51,270 nucleotides of DNA from Ruminococcus sp. GTDB taxonomy: Bacteria > Bacillota_A > Clostridia > Oscillospirales > Ruminococcaceae. The position numbers and the translations under genes were made by a program. Numbering within the stretch: position 1 is the stretch's first letter; each line of letters starts with the position of its first letter. Shown here one piece after another: positions 36,697 through 44,673 of this stretch. The notes below the pieces were generated by a model. It did no database searches. It was not told the origin of the DNA and saw only the letters and a program-made list of their open reading frames with translations. Where the stretch lies: positions 1-51,270 of the forward strand of contig NZ_JAEEMU010000054.1 of the NCBI RefSeq assembly GCF_016283395.1, in the 5' to 3' direction.

Positions 36697-36858
36697 GTGA
36701 TTTTTGAAAAATTATATATTTTTTTGAAATAATACTGTTTTGATTGTTTGAAATGCACAATAATAGGCTACAGCAGTACATATGAAGAAAATATCAATAA
36801 ATATAAAGCATAAAACACATATATATATATTCATTTAGTTTGTGCTAACAAAGTGACA

Positions 36859-36887
36859 TTGACAATAATGTAACAATATGATAAGAT
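36859..36887 (+). promoter_or_regulatory. Promoter of the hydrogenase-maturation genes
   Basis: TTGACA (36859-36864) and TAAGAT (36882-36887) with 17-bp spacing. The start site should be near 36894, leaving a leader of about 175 nt. Confidence 0.75.
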
Positions 36888-36893
36888 ATTAAA

Positions 36894-37034
36894 AGCGGAA
36901 AGCAGGATTTATTCTGGTTTTGGCTGTGAAATGATTTATTGTTTTCGGGCATCAGGGTGAAAACTCTGTTATCGGATGGCAGTTTGTATAATACTATGCA
37001 GATATTCTCCGTCCATGCTGGGCGGATTTTTTAT
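36894..37034 (+). promoter_or_regulatory. Structured leader with terminator before TM1266/hydG (candidate riboswitch or attenuator)
   Basis: The leader contains CAGGGT-GAAA-ACTCTG (36953-36968), flanked by GCATC and GATG-GC. It ends in an intrinsic terminator, TCCGTCCA (37008-37015) with TGGGCGGA (37019-37026) and six T. GGATGG at 36974-36979 can pair with CCGTCC (37009-37014), which would destroy the terminator, so a two-state switch is possible. I do not recognise a known riboswitch class. Confidence 0.5.
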
Positions 37035-37067
37035 TGACTGCTTTTCCAGCCTTTAAAGGAGGAGAGA

Positions 37068-37316
37068 ATGGAAAACAAACGTATAGCGGTGACGGCGATA
37101 GTTATTGATGAACAGTCGGCGGCAGTAGAAGTCAATAATGTACTTCACGACTACAGCGATATTATTATCGGTCGTATGGGACTCCCATACAAGGAACGCG
37201 GCATATCACTTATATCTGTTGCTCTTGATGCTGAGCCTGATGTTATAAGCAGTCTCACAGGCAGGCTTGGACAGATAAATGGCGTTTCTGTGAAAGCAGC
37301 TATTTCAAAAAAGTGA
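37068..37316 (+). CDS. TM1266-family regulator of the iron-only hydrogenase system
   Basis: This 82-aa protein has the small ACT/NikR-like fold of the TM1266 family (RIAVTAIVIDEQSAAVEVNN, then IIIGRMGLPYKERGISLISV). These genes sit next to hydrogenase maturation genes in many Firmicutes, as here with hydG 25 bp downstream. There is no DNA-binding helix-turn-helix, so it probably works through protein or ligand binding. A strong aggagg site precedes the ATG. Confidence 0.87.
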   Translation: MENKRIAVTAIVIDEQSAAVEVNNVLHDYSDIIIGRMGLPYKERGISLISVALDAEPDVISSLTGRLGQINGVSVKAAISKK

Positions 37317-37341
37317 ATTATTGATACAGGAGGAAACAAAT

Positions 37342-38793
37342 ATGTATGATGTAAAGTCTATGAATGCGGACGATTTTATAAATGATGAGGAAATAAAGGC
37401 TACTCTTGAATATGCCGAGCAGAATAAGCACAACCGTGAACTTATCGAGCAGATACTCGAAAAGGCAAAGCCAAGAAAAACAGGCAGGGGAGTGGAATGT
37501 GCAGGTCTTTCGCACCGCGAAGCAAGTGTGCTTCTCGCCTGTGATATCCCTGAGATGACTGAGAAGATGTATGATCTTGCCCGTGAGATAAAGGAAGCTT
37601 TCTACGGAAACAGAATAGTTATGTTTGCTCCTCTTTATCTCTCTAACTACTGCGTAAACAAGTGCGTTTACTGTCCTTATCATTTCCAGAACAAGGAGAT
37701 ACCGCGTAAGAAGCTGACACAGGAAGAAGTACGCCAGGAAGTTATCGCACTTCAGGATATGGGTCACAAGAGACTTGCTATCGAGTCAGGTGAGGATCCT
37801 GTAAACAATCCTATCGAGTATATCCTTGAATGTATCAACACTATCTATTCGATAAAGCACAAGAACGGTGCTATCCGCCGTGTAAATGTAAATATCGCAG
37901 CTACTACTGTTGAGAACTACCGTAAGCTCAAGGAAGCTGGTATAGGTACTTATATCCTTTTCCAGGAGACATACCACAGGGAGAGCTATGAGAGACTCCA
38001 CCCCGCAGGGCCAAAGCACAACTACGCATATCATACAGAAGCAATGGACAGAGCTATGGAGGGTGGTATAGACGATGTTGGTCTCGGAGTGCTCTTCGGA
38101 CTTGATCTGTACAAGTACGAGTTTGCAGGACTTCTTATGCACGCTGAACACCTCGAAGCTGTTCACGGCGTAGGACCTCATACTATAAGTGTTCCCCGTA
38201 TAAGAAGAGCTTCTGATATTGACCCGAGCGTTTTTGATAACGGTATTGACGATGATACATTTGCAAAGATCGTAGCTTGTATCCGTATTGCTGTTCCGTA
38301 TACAGGTATGATAATCTCTACCCGTGAGAGCGAGGAATGTCGTGCAAAGGTACTCGAACTTGGTGTATCACAGATATCGGGCGGTTCAAGAACATCTGTA
38401 GGCGGCTACGCAGGATATACTCCAGAGGAAAGACCACACGATACAGAACAGTTTGACGTATCAGATCAGCGTTCACTTGATGAAGTTGTAAAGTGGCTCA
38501 TGGATCAGGGACATATCCCGTCATTCTGTACAGCCTGCTACCGTGAGGGACGTACAGGCGACCGTTTCATGGCTCTCTGTAAGGTGGGACAGATACAGAA
38601 CTGCTGTCACCCAAATGCTCTTATGACACTTCAGGAGTACCTTACAGACTACGCATCGCCCGAGACTAAGAAGGTGGGCGAAGCTCTTATCGCTAAGGAG
38701 ATACAGAACGTTCCTGATGAAAAGCGCAGACAGCGTGCTATCGAATATCTTGATGAGATAAAGAACGACGGCAAGCGCGATTTCAGATTCTGA
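37342..38793 (+). CDS. hydG: [FeFe]-hydrogenase H-cluster maturase HydG
   Basis: This protein of about 483 aa is a radical SAM enzyme that splits tyrosine to give the CO and CN ligands of the H-cluster. The radical-SAM cysteines are Cys104, Cys108 and Cys111 (NYCVNKCVYC). The C-terminal cluster cysteines are in FCTACYREGRTGDRF and QNCCHPNAL. The latter distinguish HydG from ThiH. I use the ATG at 37342, 6-7 bp after AGGAGG, not the TTG at 37321. The partners HydE and HydF and the hydrogenase itself are not in the window. The protein fits an anaerobic hydrogen-producing life style. Confidence 0.96.
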   Translation: MYDVKSMNADDFINDEEIKATLEYAEQNKHNRELIEQILEKAKPRKTGRGVECAGLSHREASVLLACDIPEMTEKMYDLAREIKEAFYGNRIVMFAPLYLSNYCVNKCVYCPYHFQNKEIPRKKLTQEEVRQEVIALQDMGHKRLAIESGEDPVNNPIEYILECINTIYSIKHKNGAIRRVNVNIAATTVENYRKLKEAGIGTYILFQETYHRESYERLHPAGPKHNYAYHTEAMDRAMEGGIDDVGLGVLFGLDLYKYEFAGLLMHAEHLEAVHGVGPHTISVPRIRRASDIDPSVFDNGIDDDTFAKIVACIRIAVPYTGMIISTRESEECRAKVLELGVSQISGGSRTSVGGYAGYTPEERPHDTEQFDVSDQRSLDEVVKWLMDQGHIPSFCTACYREGRTGDRFMALCKVGQIQNCCHPNALMTLQEYLTDYASPETKKVGEALIAKEIQNVPDEKRRQRAIEYLDEIKNDGKRDFRF

Positions 38794-38797
38794 TGAT

Positions 38798-38824
38798 AAA
38801 AGCCCTGCATAAAGCAGGGCTTTT
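38798..38824 (+). terminator. Terminator after hydG
   Basis: AAAAGCCCTGC (38798-38808) pairs perfectly with GCAGGGCTTTT (38814-38824). Confidence 0.92.
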
Positions 38825-38827
38825 CAT

Positions 38828-38856
38828 TTGACAAAGCATTGATACTGTGATACAAT
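38828..38856 (+). promoter_or_regulatory. Promoter of the microprotein/LRR-dockerin pair
   Basis: TTGACA (38828-38833) and TACAAT (38851-38856) with 17-bp spacing, 38 bp before the microprotein start. Confidence 0.75.
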
Positions 38857-38894
38857 AAGAAAGTATTTTACTTATTTTATAGGAGGACAATAAA

Positions 38895-39062
38895 ATGACA
38901 TACGCATTAATGCTTATTGCAGCAAATTCTCCGCAAACAGGAGATACATTTCCAAGAGGCGTTATTTTGATAATAATTATTGCAGCCCTTATCCTTGCAG
39001 TAGGTACAGCTGTATTTGCCAAGAAAAAAGGCGGCAATGACGATGAAGATGATGATGAATAA
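38895..39062 (+). CDS. 55-aa membrane microprotein resembling a lone sortase signal
   Basis: The frame reads MTYALMLIAANSPQTGDTF, then the hydrophobic stretch VILIIIIAALILAVGTAVFA, KKKGG and an acidic tail (NDDEDDDE). The SPQTGD-helix-KKK order is that of an LPXTG-type cell-wall sorting signal, but no exported domain precedes it. The strong aggagg site and own promoter suggest real expression. Its 3' end overlaps the next gene by 20 bp, so the two are coupled. It could be a small membrane protein, or the stranded tail of a sortase substrate. Confidence 0.7.
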   Translation: MTYALMLIAANSPQTGDTFPRGVILIIIIAALILAVGTAVFAKKKGGNDDEDDDE

Positions 39063-40062
39063 GAAAATTACAGCGATTTTTACAGTCATAGGAGCCTTGT
39101 TCTGTTCTGTTCCTGTAAGGGCTAATGCAGATGTAATTACTGATAATGATATATCTTATAATGTGGACGATGAAAGCGGCACTTGTTCCGTCACTAAATA
39201 TAACGGTAATGCTTCAAAAGTCGAAATCCCTGCTGCTTTTGGCAAATATAAAGTTGTAAGTATTGAAAGGGAAGCGTTTCGCGGTAATCTTGATATCGAG
39301 TATGTAACCTTACCCTCAACTATCAGTAAAATAGGTGAATCGGCTTTTAGTGAATGCAAAAATCTTAAAAGCATCAATTTTCCATCGTCACTTGAAAATA
39401 TTGGCGAATATGCTTTCAATACCAATCATTCTCTTGATGATATAAAGCTTAACAGTGGGCTCAAGAAAATAAACAGAGACACCTTTCAACTCTGTATTTC
39501 GGCAAAGACAATTACTATACCGCCTCTTGTTGAAACGATTTGTGATCACGCTCTGCATGGAATGCACAGTCTTGAAGTAATGCGTTTCTGTAATGGAGTG
39601 AAAAAAATTGAAAAAACTGCGGCGTTGAATTCATATAAGATTTCGAGAATTATAATCCCTCCTTCTGTTGAAGAAATACAGGAATACGCTGTAGGCTATC
39701 GTTACTATTCACCTGATTATAACCTTTGTTCAAATGTGGAAATATATGGCAAAAAAGGTACTGAGGCGGAACGATATGCAAAAGATAACGGTATCCCGTT
39801 CAATGAATTTGATTTCGGGTACGGTGATGTGAATAGTGACGGAAAAGTAGATTCTGTTGATGCATCGGCAGTACTTTCCGAGTACTCAAAAAGATCTACC
39901 GAAAACGGAAAATCGACATTTTCTAAAACAGATGATGTTAAAGCAGATGTTAATGATGATCTTGTTGTTGATGCTGTTGATGCATCACTGATCCTTTCGT
40001 ATTACTCACACGCTTCAAGCGGTGATATGAGAACTCCCGAGGAATACTTTTTCCTTGCATGA
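39043..40062 (+). CDS. Secreted LRR (BspA-like) protein with C-terminal dockerin
   Basis: This 339-aa protein starts MKMMMNKKITAIFTVIGALF with a signal peptide ending near ANA (about residue 27). I choose the ATG at 39043, 8 bp after AAAGGCGG; ATGs at 39049, 39052 and 39055 are also in frame. Five or so LRR_5 repeats follow (AFRGNLDIEYVTLPSTISKI; AFSECKNLKSINFPSSLENI). The dockerin (about 268-328) has GDVNSDGKVDSVDASAVLSE and ADVNDDLVVDAVDASLILSY, the same class as the broken gene at 27295 but unlike the DMSDVV class. It is probably a binding component of the cellulosome, translated together with the microprotein it overlaps. Confidence 0.86.
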   Translation: MKMMMNKKITAIFTVIGALFCSVPVRANADVITDNDISYNVDDESGTCSVTKYNGNASKVEIPAAFGKYKVVSIEREAFRGNLDIEYVTLPSTISKIGESAFSECKNLKSINFPSSLENIGEYAFNTNHSLDDIKLNSGLKKINRDTFQLCISAKTITIPPLVETICDHALHGMHSLEVMRFCNGVKKIEKTAALNSYKISRIIIPPSVEEIQEYAVGYRYYSPDYNLCSNVEIYGKKGTEAERYAKDNGIPFNEFDFGYGDVNSDGKVDSVDASAVLSEYSKRSTENGKSTFSKTDDVKADVNDDLVVDAVDASLILSYYSHASSGDMRTPEEYFFLA

Positions 40063-40101
40063 TATAATATAATGTATAAATAGATTATACGAGGTGACGA
40101 T

Positions 40102-40401
40102 ATGCTTCTGAGCTTTGAAGAGCTGTGCAGGAAGGAAGTCATAGATATCGCAACAGGAGAAAGACTGGGATTTATAGATGATATTGAAGTCGATATGGAA
40201 AGCGGCAGCGTGGAAAAGCTTGTAATATACGGCGGAGCAAGGCTTCTTGGACTGTTCGGCAGGGAAGATGATACTATCATTTCCTGTAAGGATATAAAGG
40301 TTGTCGGAGAAGATGTAGTGCTCGTTGAACGTGACAAGTTGGCTGAAAGTGCAAAATCAACAAAATCTCGAAAAAACAGTTTTTTAAGTTTGTTGAAATA
40401 G
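40102..40401 (+). CDS. YlmC/YmxH-family PRC-barrel protein
   Basis: This 99-aa protein has one PRC-barrel-like domain (KEVIDIATGERLGFIDDIEV, then DDTIISCKDIKVVGEDVVL). YlmC/YmxH proteins are found in spore-forming Firmicutes, and their exact role is not settled. It has a gaggtga site and lies 40 bp after the LRR-dockerin gene. The C-terminus is Lys/Ser-rich. Confidence 0.82.
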   Translation: MLLSFEELCRKEVIDIATGERLGFIDDIEVDMESGSVEKLVIYGGARLLGLFGREDDTIISCKDIKVVGEDVVLVERDKLAESAKSTKSRKNSFLSLLK

Positions 40402-40416
40402 CGGCTGTAAAAAGTC

Positions 40417-40561
40417 TTGCAAAATTTGACAGAAAATGATATAATGTTAAGGCAATTCGCACGCCTGTACTTTCAGTGGTTGGTGCGCAGATGTCTGCGT
40501 TGCTGCTGAGCTAAGTAGGGCGGAGGATTAATAATAACCAATTTTTAAGGAGGACTACACC
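40417..40561 (+). promoter_or_regulatory. rpsB promoter and structured leader
   Basis: TTGCAA (40417-40422) and TATAAT (40440-40445) with 17-bp spacing. The leader of about 110 nt contains CGCAC/GTGCG (40458-40487) and an overlapping alternative CGCAG/CTGCG (40486-40499). Ribosomal protein leaders often allow feedback control by the protein; that is inference here. Confidence 0.6.
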
Positions 40562-41311
40562 ATGGGAGTAGTATCAATGAAGCAGCTTCTTGAAGCTGGC
40601 GTACACTTCGGACACCAGACAAGAAGATGGAACCCGAAAATGGCACCATACATTTTCACAGAAAGAAACGGAATTTACATCATCGACCTTCAGAAGACAG
40701 TTAAGAAGCTTGAAGAAGCTTATATGTTCGTTCGTGACATTGCAGCTCAGGGCGGCGAAGTTCTTTTTGTAGGTACAAAGAAGCAGGCTGGAGACTCTGT
40801 TAAGGAAGAGGCTACAAGAGCTGGCGCACACTATGTAAACGCAAGATGGCTCGGTGGTATGCTCACAAACTTCAAGACAATCCAGACAAGAATAAAGAGA
40901 CTTGAGCAGCTCCACACAATGGAAGAAGACGGTACATTCGCACTTCTCCCTAAGAAGGAAGTTGTTAAGCTCAACCTCGAGATTGAAAAGCTCGAGAAGT
41001 TCCTCGGCGGTATCAAGACAATGAAGAAGCTCCCCGCAGCACTCTTCATCGTTGACCCACGCAAGGAAAAGATCGCTGTAGCAGAAGCTAAGAAGCTCAA
41101 TATCCCGATCGTTGCTATCGTTGATACAAACTGCGATCCTGATGAAGTTGATTACGTTATCCCAGGTAACGATGACGCTATCAGAGCTGTAAAGCTTATC
41201 GCTGGTTCTATCGCTAACGCTGTTATCGAAGGCAGACAGGGCGATGACGCTATAGCTGCTGTTGAGGCAGAAGAGGAAACAGCTGAGGCTGCTGAGGCAG
41301 ACGCTGAATAA
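40562..41311 (+). CDS. rpsB: 30S ribosomal protein S2
   Basis: This 249-aa protein is S2 of the small ribosomal subunit. Landmarks are [43 protein letters not shown] and the C-terminal [11 protein letters not shown]. An acidic Ala/Glu tail extends the C-terminus. Strong aaggagg site. It is followed by tsf, the standard order. A terminator between them (41341) probably lets only part of the transcripts read through. Confidence 0.98.
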   Translation: MGVVSMKQLLEAGVHFGHQTRRWNPKMAPYIFTERNGIYIIDLQKTVKKLEEAYMFVRDIAAQGGEVLFVGTKKQAGDSVKEEATRAGAHYVNARWLGGMLTNFKTIQTRIKRLEQLHTMEEDGTFALLPKKEVVKLNLEIEKLEKFLGGIKTMKKLPAALFIVDPRKEKIAVAEAKKLNIPIVAIVDTNCDPDEVDYVIPGNDDAIRAVKLIAGSIANAVIEGRQGDDAIAAVEAEEETAEAAEADAE

Positions 41312-41340
41312 TCATAATACAAACATTGAAAACAATCAAA

Positions 41341-41367
41341 AACCCGAACTAACCCTTCGGGTTTTTG
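41341..41367 (+). terminator. Intercistronic terminator rpsB-tsf
   Basis: AACCCGAA (41341-41348) pairs with TTCGGGTT (41355-41362), followed by TTT. It sits inside the rpsB-tsf unit and may tune tsf expression. Confidence 0.8.
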
Positions 41368-41397
41368 CGGATTAATACATTATAGGAGGTAATTACA

Positions 41398-42315
41398 ATG
41401 GGTAAGGTATCCGTTGCTGAAATTAAAGAACTCATGAAGTCCACAGGCGTTGGTATGATGGACTGTAAGAAGGCTCTCGAAGAGAACGATGGCGATATGG
41501 ACAAGGCTATCGAGTTCCTCAGAGAAAAAGGACTTGCTACACAGGCTAAGAAGAGCGGCAGAGCTGCTGCTGAGGGCGTAGTTACAGCTGTTGTAAACGG
41601 CGAGGTAGGCGTTCTCCTCGAAGTAAACACAGAGACTGACTTCGCTGCTAACACAGACGATATCAGAAACTTCGTTGCTAACGTAGCAAACACAATCATT
41701 GAGAAGAATCCTGCTGACGTTGAGGCTCTCAAGAATATGCCTATCAGCGGCGGCAATGGCACAGTAGGCGAGGCTCTCACAGAGCTCGCTGGCATGAAGA
41801 TCAGAGAGAACATCGTTATCCGTCGTTTCGTAAGACTCGAGGGCAAGCTTGCTTCTTATATCCACAACAACGGCAGCATCGGTGTTATGGTAAAGATGGA
41901 CACAGACCTTTCTGCTGATCAGGTAGCTGCTATCGGTAAGGACGTTGCTATGCAGTCTGCTGCTCTCAACGCTCCATACGTAAGAAGAGAGGACGTTCCT
42001 GCTGAGGTTATCGAGAACGAGAAGAAGATCATGCTCGCTCAGATGGCTGAGGATCCTAAGATGGCTTCCAAGCCCGAGCAGGTTCGCGTAAAGATCGTTG
42101 AAGGCAAGGTTGGCAAGTACTACAGCGAGAACTGCCTCCTCGAGCAGGCTTTCGTTAAGGACGACAAGCTCACAGTTCAGGGCTATGTTGACGCTGAGGC
42201 TAAGAAGCTCGGCGGTTCTATCAAGGTCGTTGACGTTGTTCGTTACGAGCGCGGCGAGGGCGTTGAGAAGAAGGAAGAGAACTTTGCTGACGAGATCGCT
42301 AACATGATCAAGTAA
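41398..42315 (+). CDS. tsf: Elongation factor Ts
   Basis: This 305-aa protein is the guanine-nucleotide exchange factor for EF-Tu. It has the UBA-like N-terminus (TGVGMMDCKKAL), GLATQAKKSGRAAAEG and the core signature EVNTETDFAAN, followed by two dimerisation subdomains. Strong ggaggt site 7 bp before the ATG. Two hairpin terminators follow. Confidence 0.98.
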   Translation: MGKVSVAEIKELMKSTGVGMMDCKKALEENDGDMDKAIEFLREKGLATQAKKSGRAAAEGVVTAVVNGEVGVLLEVNTETDFAANTDDIRNFVANVANTIIEKNPADVEALKNMPISGGNGTVGEALTELAGMKIRENIVIRRFVRLEGKLASYIHNNGSIGVMVKMDTDLSADQVAAIGKDVAMQSAALNAPYVRREDVPAEVIENEKKIMLAQMAEDPKMASKPEQVRVKIVEGKVGKYYSENCLLEQAFVKDDKLTVQGYVDAEAKKLGGSIKVVDVVRYERGEGVEKKEENFADEIANMIK

Positions 42316-42330
42316 TCAAAGCTTTTACAG

Positions 42331-42362
42331 ACAGCGGCGGAATAATCCTGCCGCTGTTTTTA
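42331..42362 (+). terminator. tsf terminator
   Basis: ACAGCGGC (42331-42338) pairs with GCCGCTGT (42350-42357), followed by TTTTAC. Confidence 0.9.
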
Positions 42363-42434
42363 CTTATCAACAGAAAAAACAGCTTTTTTATATAGATATA
42401 GCGATTAATTGGACAAATTTTCCACATTATAACA

Positions 42435-42476
42435 CCTGTATTATTGTGAGATGTTACAATAATACAGGTTTTTTTT
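42435..42476 (+). terminator. Second strong terminator-like hairpin
   Basis: A perfect 12-bp stem, CCTGTATTATTG (42435-42446) with CAATAATACAGG (42457-42468), followed by eight T. No gene lies between it and the tsf terminator. It may be a backup terminator or the end of a short RNA. Confidence 0.8.
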
Positions 42477-42490
42477 CGTATGGTTTTCCC

Positions 42491-42519
42491 TTGAAGTAAT
42501 TTGGAAAATATGTTATAAT
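42491..42519 (+). promoter_or_regulatory. Promoter of the MoxR operon
   Basis: TTGAAG (42491-42496) and TATAAT (42514-42519) with 17-bp spacing, 45 bp before the MoxR ATG. Confidence 0.7.
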
Positions 42520-42563
42520 AGTTTTAATTGGATAATATGCTCAAAAGTATGAGGTACTGTAAT

Positions 42564-43499
42564 ATGAATGAAAGAATTAGTAAACTCGCAGGTTCTGTCG
42601 GCAGAGTCATTGTAGGTAAAAAGGACACGGTAATCAAGCTGATAGCCGCGCTGTTATGTGAAGGTCACGTTCTTCTTGAGGACGTTCCCGGTGTCGGCAA
42701 GACACAGCTCATAACTGCTCTTTCACGCTCCATAGGCGGAAAGTTCAACCGTATCCAGCTTACTCCCGACGTTATGCCCTCGGATATTGCTGGCTTTACT
42801 ATGCTCGATTCAAATAAGGGCGACTTTGTTTACCGCGACGGTGCGGTAATGTGTAATTTCCTCCTTGCGGACGAGATAAACCGTGCCTCGCCGAAGGTAC
42901 AGTCGGCTCTGCTTGAGGCTATGGAGGAGCGTCAGATAAGTCTTGACGGCGTTACCCACAAGCTCCCGAAGCCGTTCCTCGTTATGGCAACTCAGAACCC
43001 TGTAGAGACCTACGGTACTTTCCACCTTCCCGAGGCTCAGATGGACAGATTCTTCATGAAGCTGTCTATGGGCTATCCCTCAATGGAGGAGGAAGTACAG
43101 ATACTTGAAAGAACAGAGCTCAACAATCCTATTGTTAATATAGAAGAACCTGTAATGCACGTTGAAGATATCATCGCAATGCAGCAGGAGGTAAAGCAGG
43201 TCCGCGTCAGCGACGCTGTCAAGGAGTACATCGTTGATATCGTTGCGGCAACAAGAGCGGACAGAAATACCGTTCTCGGCATAAGTCCCCGCGGAAGCAT
43301 AGCGCTTTTCAAGGCGGCAAAGGCTTATGCGTACATCTACGAGAGAGACTATGTAACTCCCGATGATGTAAAGAATACGGCTGTTTCGGTGCTCTCTCAC
43401 AGAATAATACTTTCACCGCAGGGCAAAACTGCCTTTGGCTCAGGCGAGGCATATGTGGAAAATGTCCTCAAAAACTGTCCTGTTCCTGCTATGAGCTGA
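42564..43499 (+). CDS. MoxR-family AAA+ ATPase
   Basis: This protein of about 311 aa is a MoxR-type AAA+ ATPase, a chaperone-like family that often assists assembly of DUF58/VWA proteins. It has Walker A LEDVPGVGKTQL, Walker B LLADEINRASPKVQSALLEA, sensor 1 ATQNPVETYGTFHLPEAQMD and the C-terminal lid (GISPRGSIALFKAAKAYA). I prefer the ATG at 42564, 9 bp after GAGG. In-frame upstream starts (TTG 42528, ATG 42537, ATG 42549) lack a site. It is the first gene of an operon with DUF58 and transglutaminase genes. Confidence 0.92.
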   Translation: MNERISKLAGSVGRVIVGKKDTVIKLIAALLCEGHVLLEDVPGVGKTQLITALSRSIGGKFNRIQLTPDVMPSDIAGFTMLDSNKGDFVYRDGAVMCNFLLADEINRASPKVQSALLEAMEERQISLDGVTHKLPKPFLVMATQNPVETYGTFHLPEAQMDRFFMKLSMGYPSMEEEVQILERTELNNPIVNIEEPVMHVEDIIAMQQEVKQVRVSDAVKEYIVDIVAATRADRNTVLGISPRGSIALFKAAKAYAYIYERDYVTPDDVKNTAVSVLSHRIILSPQGKTAFGSGEAYVENVLKNCPVPAMS

Positions 43500-43501
43500 A
43501 T

Positions 43502-44671
43502 ATGAAGCATTTCAAGAGTATTATAAGCGTACTTGCGGTTGCTTTTCTGGTCTATATCTTCACTTTCTATATCGACGGCGAAATGGGTATCATTCTGCTG
43601 GCATTCGTGGCGTTTGCGCCCCTTGTGTCGCTTTTTATCACCCTTTACGCAAGAAATCGCATCAAGGTAAGCTTCAGCTGTGACGCCTATGTGCCAAAGG
43701 GCAGCAAGCTCATTGTCGATGTAAAAGTTGAGAAAACAGGTGTATTTCCTGTTTCAATAGTGGAAATATGCCCCTATGCTACTGAAATTTTTGCTCAGGA
43801 CATAAAAAAGCGCAAGCTAAGTATGCTCAATGAGAACAAACGCCGCTTCAGATTTGAGGTTGACGCTCTTGTGGGCGGAAACGGTGAGATAGGTATAAAA
43901 GCGGTTTATTCCTGCGGATTTCTCGGATTTATGAAGTTTGCGGTGAAAACTCCGCTCCCTCAGCCTGTTTCCGTAGGCGTTATACCGCCAATTCCCGAGG
44001 TCAAGTCCTCAACTCAGCTTTTCCGTTCCATTGCGGACGTTGTGCTCACAAGCGACGACGATGAGGAAAACGATACAGCCATGCTGTTCTCGGCAAATAC
44101 CTCTCCAGGCTATGAGCACCGCGAATACGAGCAGGGCGATCCGCTGAAACGCATAAACTGGAAGCTTTCATCGAAAAAGCAGAAGCTTATGGTACGTCTG
44201 GACGAGGCTGCCGCTTCGGTACAGCCTGTTCTGATACTCGACCTTTACAGAAACGGCGCGATCCCGCCCGTAAACGCTGTAAGAGGCGAGGAACAGCTTA
44301 TCCGCTCGGTATTCGGCTTGCTTGACCTGTTGGTAAAGCAGGGTATCGCCTGCAATTTCGTATACCGCACCAGCACTGGCGAGACTGCCTGCGAAAGCGT
44401 GGATAATCCCGATTATCCGAATCAGCTCCTGCTGAAAATACTTGCTATAAAGGTTGTACCCGATAAGCGTATCGACCTTTCTTATAATACAGGTTCATTC
44501 TGTGCCTGTGTAGTTGCTACTACCGATGCAGGTCCGGGCTTTTCAGAGGTTACCCGTTATATCGAGGAGCCTGATAATACAAGCATTATCGGACTCTCCA
44601 TTGCGTCTGTAAATTCCACATCCTTTAAAATGTGGTATCTTGATGAAGATAATAATTTCAAACTGGTATAA
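43502..44671 (+). CDS. DUF58 membrane-anchored protein
   Basis: This 389-aa protein has two N-terminal membrane helices (about 8-50), a beta-rich extracytoplasmic-like middle and the DUF58 core (GYEHREYEQGDPLKRINWKL, about 205-225). The core is part of a VWA-like fold. It starts 2 bp after the MoxR stop. DUF58 proteins are the usual partner of MoxR ATPases, and a transglutaminase-like membrane protein commonly completes the set. The molecular role is not established. Confidence 0.88.
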   Translation: MKHFKSIISVLAVAFLVYIFTFYIDGEMGIILLAFVAFAPLVSLFITLYARNRIKVSFSCDAYVPKGSKLIVDVKVEKTGVFPVSIVEICPYATEIFAQDIKKRKLSMLNENKRRFRFEVDALVGGNGEIGIKAVYSCGFLGFMKFAVKTPLPQPVSVGVIPPIPEVKSSTQLFRSIADVVLTSDDDEENDTAMLFSANTSPGYEHREYEQGDPLKRINWKLSSKKQKLMVRLDEAAASVQPVLILDLYRNGAIPPVNAVRGEEQLIRSVFGLLDLLVKQGIACNFVYRTSTGETACESVDNPDYPNQLLLKILAIKVVPDKRIDLSYNTGSFCACVVATTDAGPGFSEVTRYIEEPDNTSIIGLSIASVNSTSFKMWYLDEDNNFKLV

Positions 44672-44673
44672 AT

